A model generated the notes under the pieces. That model was not told the DNA's origin. It saw nothing but the letters and a program-made list of their open reading frames with translations, and made no database searches. Made by a program: the position numbers and the translations under genes. From contig JFHB01000382.1 of NCBI GenBank assembly GCA_000729835.1, forward strand, positions 1 through 12,951: a DNA stretch of 12,951 nt, read 5' to 3'. The DNA comes from Atkinsonella hypoxylon (lineage: Eukaryota > Ascomycota > Sordariomycetes > Hypocreales > Clavicipitaceae). Numbering within the stretch: the first letter of the stretch is position 1; each line of letters starts with the position of its first letter. Below are positions 6,271 to 12,951 of the stretch, one piece after another.

Positions 6271-9200
6271 TTACATGTACAAGCTAGCCACGGCCGTGAT
6301 ATCCCTCTTGATCAACTCTTGCGCCTCTTGCATCTTGGTATATAGTTCCGCATCACCCACGATCCTCGCCGCGTTCTTGACCTCCCTACACGTTTCGTCG
6401 AGTCGTGTTATTGTTCTTACAATGGTACCTTCCAGTACATCCGTCAAACCAGTAATGTTCTTGAAGCTCATGCCTCTGGCCCATTCGTACACCACTTCCA
6501 TAAGGCCGAATCTCGGCCTGCTTGTGAAATCATTGGAATCGTCAGCAGCCTGAATGACCTGCAGCCTTGTCTGCACATCATTCACCTTCTCAGAAATAGC
6601 AACAATGGTGTCGCGACCTCTCTCGAGGTTGCCCGTAAGCGTGGGCTCCACAAGCGTCTTTTCCTGGAAAACAAATGCTGATAGAAGAGCTGCAATTTCT
6701 GCGGGTTCAAACTCGGCGAGCACGTTGTCGAGAATAAGTTCGGTGAGAACTAGCTCATCGCCAGAATGAACCTCGCAGGCTACTTTACCCTTTAGTTGAA
6801 TGCGTGTGGCTGGGTCGATGAAGTCGAGTTCTTTCAGAACTTGCACCCGCTGTTCATAGTCTGGAAGCAGTTGGAGGTTCTGGTCCGAGAGGGACTGCTT
6901 TAGTTGGGTGATGTGCTCTTTGATGAGCCACTCGTCGTGGCTCATGGCGAACTTCTGAAGTGTCAGTGACTGTGCTTGTGTTTCTCTTGTTTTTACGCGC
7001 GGGCCGGAGCTTACATGTTTCAAGAAATTAGGACATTTTGTCACAGGACATTCGGTCACCGCCTTAACCAACTGAGCCCTTTTTTCAACCATTTCCTGCA
7101 ACGCCAGACTCTTGATTTTGCCCATATCTGCCTCATCCCAGCGATCGTCCCAGCTGGAGCAAATATCCTGCAATCGCTCCATTGCTTGCTGGCCAACCTC
7201 GCCACCCTTGAAAATCTCGGGAATTGTACCTTTGAGAACCCATCTCGACAGGCATTCCACATCGCTAAGTGGCACATGCAAAGTCTTAATATGTAGACGT
7301 CGTTTGCCCTGTGGTAGCTTATGAAAGTACTTCCTGAATGCAGGGATGAAAGGCAGCTGGTCGGTGGCATCCCGGCGTTCTCGGATGGGCTTAATAGCAC
7401 AGACGTGCAGGATAGGGTCGTCCAGTGAGCCTTGCGGGCTCATGCCTTCGGACAGTAGAATCCCTACTGTTCGAATTCCTTCCCAGTTGAACACGACAAG
7501 TCGCTGCTGCATGAACATCTTTCGGCCAATGGCAATTCGTAAGAGACCCTTATACAACTCCAGCGTAAGCTGCTTGTAGTCCTGTGCGTCTTGGTGGCAT
7601 TCGTCCATAGCAGTGTCACAGATTTCACAGGACTCCCTCTTGATCTTGGCGAGGTCAGCTTGTGCAAGCCTGACATCCTTCTCGTGCTCCGGAAGTAGCT
7701 GTTGCGTGGCGTGCTCTGAGAAACTACGCTTGATCATCTCTTCGATTTTGAGGGCCTCGACTCGGAGGAGATTGAGGATCATGTTGTATGTCAATCGAAA
7801 TTGCGATCGCAATTTTGATGGCTCGCCCAAGATCATACTACGTAGTTCAGCCACTGGTGGCACATCGTCGGATCCTCCTGGAGGCACAATGATAACAGAG
7901 CCAACAGTGTCGAGACCACGGCGCCCGGCGCGACCCGCCATCTGGGTGTACTCACCAGGAAGCAGATTTCGAAACGAGTGGCCATCATGCTTGCGGTAGC
8001 CTGAAAACACAACTGTCCTGGTTGGCAGATTAAGGCCCATGGCAAATGTTTCTGTCGCAAACAGTACTTTGACGAGGGTTTTGGCAAAAAGAATCTCGAC
8101 TAATTCCTTGACAATGGGAAGCAGCCCTCCGTGATGTACGGCAATACCTCTGCTAAGGAGTTCTCTCAGTCTGATAATTTGAGGCAGCACCCTGTCTTCG
8201 GGTTTTAGCCTCGCAATCGACTTCTCGATAATCATGTGAACATGACTCTTTTCCTGAGCTGTACAAAAGTCCTGGTTGCTGAGCGCATCGGCATTTTCCT
8301 CACAACGCTTCTTGGAGAAGACGAATATGCAAGCTGGTAATAATGTCTTCTTCTTCAAGAATTGAACCAGGTGAACCCATAGGTTCTTGTCCTGAGCTGC
8401 AGAAGTCATACCTCCAGCACGCCCACCACGACCCATATGGCCAGGTGCATGGCTGGCTCGAGGTGGCCCTCCACGTCCTCTTTGCTGGTTATTACCATGT
8501 TGCCGGCTGCCTCCGCGTCCACCACGCTGTTGAGGGCCTCCTCTTTGGTTACCACCCCGCTGGCCACCACAAGGATTGCCGCCCCGAGTAGCCATCATGG
8601 TTTGAACTGGAGCCGGCTTGTTTTTTCCTTGAGCAGCGATATGGGCATCCTTCCAGCCCTTCTCATTGAACTTCTTCTCTGAGTCAACAATCTTGTGGAT
8701 ATCCTTGCCGGCCCAGAGGTAATGTTCCAGGGGAACGGGTCGCTTCGAAGTTGAGATGACGTAAATATCCTTCTGCTTTGTACGTCCAACCCAGGAAGCA
8801 AACTCATAGGTATTGGGTACCGTGGCTGAAAGAAGAATAAGTGACACATGCTCGGGCAGCATAATGATGACCTCCTCCCATACCACACCTCGCTCGTAAT
8901 CATTTACATAGTGAACCTCATCAAAAATGACAAACTCAACATCTCGAATCAAATCGGCTCCGCGGTATAACATGCTTCGCAATATCTCCGTTGTCATGAT
9001 CAGGCAACTAGCCTCAGGATTAATCTGCACATCTCCAGTGAGAATACCGACCTCATCGAACGTTTGTCGGAAGTCACGAAACTTCTGGTTACTTAAGGCC
9101 TTGATTGGAGATGTGTAGATCGCCTTAGTCATATGCTTGGCAGCCAAAGCAATGGCGTATTCTGCGACAACCGTCTTACCCGCTGAGGTATGGGCAGCAA

Positions 9201-10164
9201 CAAATACGGAGTCACCATTTTCGAGATGATACACCGCTTCTTTTTGGAAAGCATCCAGCTCGAAAGGCCATTCTCTGGCCATGTCAGGTACCAGCTCTCG
9301 AAAATTGGGCATGCCTTGACGTATGTCGACCATATGAGCCCATTCACGCCCTGCCTTGCGAGCTGTTGACGCTGCTAGCACGCCATGAGGCTCCAAGGCA
9401 GGGAATTCAACCGGTAAGATGTCGTCAATATCGTCATCGTCATCTTCTTCCCTGGAGGTTTCTTCAGAGTCCCCACTCGCCATTTCCACCTCCGCATCGT
9501 TTGTCATAATTGCATCCTCTGGCTCTTCTTCCAACACTTCTTTCACAGCTGTGGCCGCCTCTTCATCAAGAGCGCTCTGCTTTTTGCTGAAGTCAATACC
9601 ACGGCTCAATCCAGGCGCTATTTGAAGCAACCCCCCTTCACCCAACTGAATCACCCGATCAAGTCTGTTTGCCTTTATTTCCCCATCAGGAACTTCTCCC
9701 GCAAGGATCTGATCCTCCAGCGCGGCAGTGGCCTCGATGCCTTCCAAACCACCAGGAGTAAAGGGAAAGAATCCAGCAACCCCGCGCACAAAATCAGCAC
9801 GATTTGCTGGTTTCCGAAGCAGACTAGTAGAGTTCTTTGCTGTGAAGCTATTGGAAGGTACTGTGACGTTCTTGTAGCCAGTCACCCTGCCCTCCAACCC
9901 ATGTCGAAGGAACCTTACGACAGTCCGAGTCTGAGGAGGCGCAATCTTGAATAGAGAGGTATACTCGGTCTCAAAACTCCATCGCTGCTGCAGTCGATTG
10001 AGCCATTCCGTAGAATACTCGTGGGAAGGTGTGAGGAACTTATCTTCTAGTTGGCGCTTCAAAACTTGGTAGGGTTGACGTAAGATTTTGCCCTGCGTCG
10101 AGCCGAGAAACTCATCCTTGTCCTGCGCGAGCAGAACAGCATCGACGCCAGCCATGCTAGCCAT
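6271..10164 (-). CDS. SKI2: Ski2 DExH-box RNA helicase (SKI complex, cytoplasmic exosome cofactor)
   Basis: Ski2 with Ski3 and Ski8 unwinds RNA 3'-5' and feeds it to the cytoplasmic exosome. The minus-strand frame has 1297 codons; removing the in-frame 60-nt intron (6955-7014) leaves 1277 residues. Order of parts: a Ski2-type N-terminal domain (about 30-190, with STEWLNRLQQRW and FLRHGLEGRVTGY); an acidic linker (about 229-248); RecA1 with Walker A AHTSAGKT (324-331), YTSPIKALSNQKF (350-362), DEVH (415-418) and LLSATVPN (444-451); an RGG-rich insert (527-585); RecA2 with HHGGLLP (677-683), ATETFAMGLNLP (703-714) and QMAGRAGRRG (741-750); an arch region (about 800-1045); and a DSHCT-type C-terminal domain with LLSAFVFQEKT (1160-1170). 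Start context ctcagcATGGCT is good. It is not Mtr4: the N-terminal domain and the RGG insert fit Ski2. All catalytic motifs are intact. It lies tandem behind PDB1 with 611 bp between them. Confidence 0.95.
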   Translation of the reverse strand: MASMAGVDAVLLAQDKDEFLGSTQGKILRQPYQVLKRQLEDKFLTPSHEYSTEWLNRLQQRWSFETEYTSLFKIAPPQTRTVVRFLRHGLEGRVTGYKNVTVPSNSFTAKNSTSLLRKPANRADFVRGVAGFFPFTPGGLEGIEATAALEDQILAGEVPDGEIKANRLDRVIQLGEGGLLQIAPGLSRGIDFSKKQSALDEEAATAVKEVLEEEPEDAIMTNDAEVEMASGDSEETSREEDDDDDIDDILPVEFPALEPHGVLAASTARKAGREWAHMVDIRQGMPNFRELVPDMAREWPFELDAFQKEAVYHLENGDSVFVAAHTSAGKTVVAEYAIALAAKHMTKAIYTSPIKALSNQKFRDFRQTFDEVGILTGDVQINPEASCLIMTTEILRSMLYRGADLIRDVEFVIFDEVHYVNDYERGVVWEEVIIMLPEHVSLILLSATVPNTYEFASWVGRTKQKDIYVISTSKRPVPLEHYLWAGKDIHKIVDSEKKFNEKGWKDAHIAAQGKNKPAPVQTMMATRGGNPCGGQRGGNQRGGPQQRGGRGGSRQHGNNQQRGRGGPPRASHAPGHMGRGGRAGGMTSAAQDKNLWVHLVQFLKKKTLLPACIFVFSKKRCEENADALSNQDFCTAQEKSHVHMIIEKSIARLKPEDRVLPQIIRLRELLSRGIAVHHGGLLPIVKELVEILFAKTLVKVLFATETFAMGLNLPTRTVVFSGYRKHDGHSFRNLLPGEYTQMAGRAGRRGLDTVGSVIIVPPGGSDDVPPVAELRSMILGEPSKLRSQFRLTYNMILNLLRVEALKIEEMIKRSFSEHATQQLLPEHEKDVRLAQADLAKIKRESCEICDTAMDECHQDAQDYKQLTLELYKGLLRIAIGRKMFMQQRLVVFNWEGIRTVGILLSEGMSPQGSLDDPILHVCAIKPIRERRDATDQLPFIPAFRKYFHKLPQGKRRLHIKTLHVPLSDVECLSRWVLKGTIPEIFKGGEVGQQAMERLQDICSSWDDRWDEADMGKIKSLALQEMVEKRAQLVKAVTECPVTKCPNFLKHVSSGPRVKTRETQAQSLTLQKFAMSHDEWLIKEHITQLKQSLSDQNLQLLPDYEQRVQVLKELDFIDPATRIQLKGKVACEVHSGDELVLTELILDNVLAEFEPAEIAALLSAFVFQEKTLVEPTLTGNLERGRDTIVAISEKVNDVQTRLQVIQAADDSNDFTSRPRFGLMEVVYEWARGMSFKNITGLTDVLEGTIVRTITRLDETCREVKNAARIVGDAELYTKMQEAQELIKRDITAVASLYM
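6955..7014 (-). other. Frame-neutral 60-nt intron inside SKI2
   Basis: On the minus strand a donor GTAAGC directly follows the codon for H1050, and CACTTCAG precedes AAG TTC GCC ATG. A CTGAC branch-like motif sits about 5 nt before the CAG end. The 60 nt encode 20 residues without a stop and interrupt the conserved block CPNFLKH-KFAMSHDEWLIKE, which is contiguous in Ski2 relatives as I remember them. It is therefore very probably a spliced intron that could be taken for coding sequence. Confidence 0.85.
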
Positions 10165-10775
10165 GCTGAGCTTTGGAATTGTAGGATTCAGTGCAGCACG
10201 ATTCGATTCAGTCTTCAGTCAAGTCGTTACAAATGCATGGCGAGGATGGCCCCACACATGATGAGGAGTGGGGGCAAGACTAGGAGGTAGGTACCTAGGT
10301 ACCTACCTAAAACAGACAATCAGAGTTGAAGCGATGCTCGACATGCGCATTATTCGAATGCGATGAAGTTGAGCTACGTGGGCAAAATTGGGCTCATCAA
10401 TTGAGTTTTTTGAACCACATTATCGTCTTACTGTCACGATTTTGCGCCTCATCAGTAAAGTGCAGTTAGATTCACAGTTGGTCATTAAGACGACTGTTGG
10501 GTAGGGGGTGTATACATGACGGAATTAAAATACAAATACAAGTCCCGTATCCCAAACCCGTCTATCGAAAAAAATAAAACAGATATTGTAACGGCGCTGG
10601 AAGTAATCTTAGCTCTTTCGCCACATATTTATCACGATAATACCGCACCGCTTCTCGCACATTGCAGTTCATACTCGGATTCTTCGTCCTCTCTCGTGTA
10701 GCCTGTTTTCTTCACTAGCAACCACCCTCTTCATTGCATATACAGTCCAGGGCATGATTATCGTTGTAAATGTGC
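10165..10775. promoter_or_regulatory. Upstream region of SKI2 and 3' region of PDB1
   Basis: About 610 bases lie between the PDB1 stop and the SKI2 start, both on the minus strand. They should hold the PDB1 3' UTR and the SKI2 promoter and leader. The clear structural element is the 24-bp palindrome at 10285-10308. A 61-codon plus-strand open frame at 10516-10701 has no recognisable content and lies antisense to the PDB1 3' region. Confidence 0.55.
10285..10308. repeat. Perfect 24-bp palindrome of AGGT/ACCT units
   Basis: The sequence is its own exact reverse complement, centred between 10296 and 10297, and is built from AGGT and ACCT tetramers (left half AGGTAGGTACCT). It lies 121-144 bases upstream of the SKI2 ATG. 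Similar TAGG/CCTA-rich palindromic runs are, to my recollection, common in filamentous fungal intergenic DNA. Confidence 0.9.
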
Positions 10776-12070
10776 CTATACGCGTAATAGCTTGGCAGCG
10801 TAGTCCTCAATGATCTTCTCAGTAGGGAAGCTCATCTCCTCCAGCTTCTGGGCGTAAGGTGTAGGAACATCGGCACCGGTAATTCGCTGGGCGGGTGCAT
10901 CAAGGTAATCGAAAGCGTATTCCATAGTCAGAGCAAGAATTTCGGCGCCAACACCGTAGTGGGGAAAGCCCGACTCAACGGAAAGGAGGTGGCCGGTCTT
11001 TTTAACAGAGGCGACAATCGTCTCGATGTCGAGAGGCTTGACAGACCGCAGGTTGACGACTTCAGCCTCAACGCCGTAATTCTTCTTCAGGTTCTCAGCA
11101 GCGACGAGAGACTGACCGACACATCGCGACAGAGAAACAATGGTCAGGTCCTTACCGGAACGCTCAACCTTGGCCTTTCCGAAAGGAAGAACAAAGTCGC
11201 TCTTCTGGGCAGCCTCAGACATAGGGAAGGACTGGCCGTACATCAATTCGTTCTCGAGGACGACGACTGGGTTGGGATCGCGAATGGCGGCCTTGAGGAG
11301 ACCTTTGGCATCTTCGGCGCTCCAGGGAGAGACAACTTTGAGGCCAGGTACACTGCCATACCAAGCTGAGTAATCCTGGGAGTGCTGGGCAGCAACACCG
11401 GCAGCGAAACCGTTGGGGCCGCGGAAGGTGATGTTGCAAGGCTGAATCCCACCAGACATGTAAAGTGTCTTACCGGCAGAGTTGACAATCTGATCGATGG
11501 CTTGCATTGCGAAGTTGAAGGTCATGAACTCGCACTATTACAGACAAGTCAGCAGTTAATGGAATCAATCATGACTTCTAATGCCATGTCGTTCGATGGG
11601 GATGGGGGAAATTTTCAGAGCATCGCCACGGAAAAGAACAGGAACTTCTAATAGAGGAATAGATTTGATATACTCACAACAGGGTGCAGACCGCTCAAGG
11701 CAGCTCCAATAGCAAGACCACAGAACCCAGACTCAGTGATGGGAGTGTCGATGACGCGCTTGTCGCCGAAGCGGTCCAAGAGGCCCTTCGTGACCTTGTA
11801 AGCACCATTGTACTGCGCTACTTCCTCACCAAGAATGAAAACTTTAGGGTTGGATTCGAGCTCCTCAGCCAGAGCCTCGTTTAGGGCCTCACGGACGGTG
11901 TACTCCTTGACGCCGGTGCCTTCAGCGTATCTCCTGCTCTGCTGGGCTCCGAAAAAGACGGGAGACGTGATGACTCGAGGGGTCTGAATGAAAGAAGATG
12001 CGGCGGGAGCCTTAATGGCAGCTCGGCTCGAAAACGCCAGGCGGGCAGCAGGTCGCAGAAGTCGAGACAT
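10776..12070 (-). CDS. PDB1: Pyruvate dehydrogenase E1 component beta subunit, mitochondrial
   Basis: With E1 alpha this subunit forms the thiamine-diphosphate-dependent decarboxylase that converts pyruvate and acetylates lipoyl-E2 in the mitochondrial matrix. Exons on the minus strand are 12070-11678 and 11534-10776 (TAG). A 143-nt phase-0 intron (GTGAGT...TAG, CTGAC branch site about 15 nt before the end) lies between GLHPV and CEFMTFNF. The product is 383 aa. The N-terminus MSRLLRPAARLAFSSRAAIK is Arg/Ala/Ser-rich without acidic residues, a typical matrix presequence, probably cut near RRY/AEG (about 48). Conserved blocks are LGEEVAQYNGAYKVTKGL (80-97), DTPITESGF with the cofactor-contacting E113, and FRGPNGFAAGVAAQHSQ in exon 2. 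ATG 12070 is the first ATG in frame; the open frame extends upstream to 12220 but has no ATG there. No lesion is seen. Confidence 0.95.
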
Positions 12071-12709
12071 GGCGGCTGTGCGGTGCGCAAAGGTATGTTG
12101 AGATTTCGGGATCAACGAAGAGGCAATAAGGAACGAGAAAAAATTGACAACTCTGGGCCACGAATGCTGCTTGTCACAGAACCGAATTGGGTACGCGCAG
12201 AGTGGCCAAGGCAGTGACAAGAAACAGCGCAGGCTGGTTCAGAGAATATTAGCAGAAGGAAGAGAGAGAATGAGGGTGGAAATTGGTATGTAGACGGTGA
12301 TAGCTTCTGGCGTCGAGGGAATTTCCTTCCCGGAACACGGCGAAACCAGCTTCCTCCTGCATGGGCGTGATTGGCTTGATGGGTGCGACTTCGCAAACAG
12401 TTGAGCAGAACGTGGAGCTCCCCTGACCCTAACCCATGAGATAAGCGAGTGCAGAGCATGACTAAGCAAGCTCTACGGCACCTAAGCTTGGTAAACAATT
12501 TTAAATATATTACTACCCCTTTGCCAGTGCGAAGGCAACAACTAGGTCGCGAATCAGCTATTCGACTAATCAGTGCCAATGTTAGTCTAAGGTACTTGAA
12601 TCTACATACGGACCGCACTGTAGTAGAAGTGCCCGTAATCTTGAGATGTACAAAGACATACTTCTAACGTACCATAGGTTCCGGCCATTTAGACATACTA
12701 GTACCTGTA
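12071..12709. promoter_or_regulatory. PDB1 upstream region
   Basis: Near the gene the minus strand is C/T-rich (about 12235-12290), as expected of a fungal promoter or leader. Beyond about 12480 the sequence turns AT-rich. A perfect 7-bp inverted repeat GACATAC/GTATGTC with an 8-base loop lies at 12692-12713. No further gene is visible; the open frames here are short and featureless. Confidence 0.5.
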
Positions 12710-12951
12710 TGTCAGCCGAATTTTTCGGCATCATAGGCGCAGGGAAAGCGTCGGAGTGCTTCGGGATAATAGGTTAGTCCGGATCTATAATGTGTATAAG
12801 AGGCCTCAATATAGTCAATTTAGTAGCTATAATAACAGCTACTCTCTTGTTATTCTTTTTCTTGTTCTTTCTCTTTCTGTTTCTCTTTCTCTTTCTCTTT
12901 CTCTTTCTCTTCTTCTTCTTCTTCTTCTTCTTCTTCTTCTTCTTCTTCTCT
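12710..12951 (+). mobile_element. Possible 5' part of an LTR, cut by window edge
   Basis: The stretch begins TGTCAGCCGAA, with a hairpin GCCGAA-ttt-TTCGGC at 12715-12729. It continues with a TATA-like segment (ATAATGTGTATAAGAGGCC) and then a long pyrimidine-rich run. A TG start, an internal TATA-like box and a CT-rich R-like region are what fungal Ty3/gypsy LTRs often show. The 3' end (CA), target duplication and internal region would lie beyond the window, so this remains a suggestion. Confidence 0.25.
12880..12951 (+). repeat. Compound pyrimidine microsatellite (TTTCTC)n(CTT)13
   Basis: From 12880 to the window end every base is C or T. A hexamer array of TTTCTC-type units runs to about 12908, followed by 13 exact CTT units (12909-12947). 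Such mirror-like pyrimidine tracts can form triplex DNA. The array may continue outside the window. Confidence 0.9.

Noticed and set aside
8410..8586. RGG insert as an unspliced in-frame intron of SKI2
   Set aside because: No GT donor with a matching AG acceptor of normal form bounds it, and its Arg/Gly repeats are typical of real RNA-binding protein sequence.
10516..10701. 61-codon plus-strand open frame MTELKYKYK...
   Set aside because: Low-complexity, no homology recognised, lies antisense in the 3' region of PDB1; probably chance.
12071..12220. N-terminal extension of PDB1 upstream of Met 12070
   Set aside because: The open frame has no ATG (it begins with TTG), and the mitochondrial presequence starts cleanly at 12070.
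1..12951. CRISPR array, operon, biosynthetic gene cluster or defence island
   Set aside because: The genes are eukaryotic housekeeping genes with introns and separate promoters. No spaced repeats or clustered related enzymes are present.

Overview
This window looks like nuclear DNA of a filamentous ascomycete. Short GT-AG introns (about 55 to 145 nt) with CTGAC/CTAAC-like branch sites interrupt otherwise compact genes. The proteins are fungal-type versions of PAQR, ELO, CHMP1/Did2, Ski2 and the pyruvate dehydrogenase E1 beta subunit. From remembered family resemblance only, a sordariomycete is the best guess; nothing here proves the species.

Layout, left to right. 1-1653 is gene-poor. It carries two related LTR/TIR-like remnants (153-225 and 804-1016), a small possible coding relic (360-698) and short tandem repeats. 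1654-2771 (+) is a three-exon seven-transmembrane PAQR (AdipoR/hemolysin III-like) gene. An in-frame TGA sits exactly where the family has a conserved Trp; the part translatable from the next Met (1858) still holds the whole membrane core. 3342-4568 (-) is a two-exon ELO-type fatty acid elongase gene that is one base short near codon 78, so its reading frame is broken. 5201-5885 (+) is a two-exon ESCRT-III gene of the CHMP1/Did2/Vps46 type. 6271-10164 (-) is the large Ski2 helicase gene, which contains a 60-nt intron that keeps the frame open. 10776-12070 (-) is the two-exon PDB1 gene. 12071-12951 is the PDB1 upstream region. It ends in a possible LTR start at 12710 and a compound pyrimidine microsatellite that runs off the window edge.

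The genes are not an operon or a cluster with one function. They are unrelated housekeeping genes: membrane/lipid (PAQR, ELO), endosomal sorting (Did2), cytoplasmic mRNA decay (Ski2) and mitochondrial carbon metabolism (PDB1). ELO and Did2 are divergent and share a promoter region. Did2 and Ski2 converge, as do PAQR and ELO.

The most notable pattern is that the left third holds transposon debris plus two neighbouring lipid/membrane genes, each with a single disabling change, while the three genes on the right look intact. I found no convincing new biological system. The best leads are the two lesions, the frame-neutral Ski2 intron, the RGG-rich insert in Ski2, a perfect 24-bp palindrome upstream of Ski2, and the mobile-element remnants at both ends.
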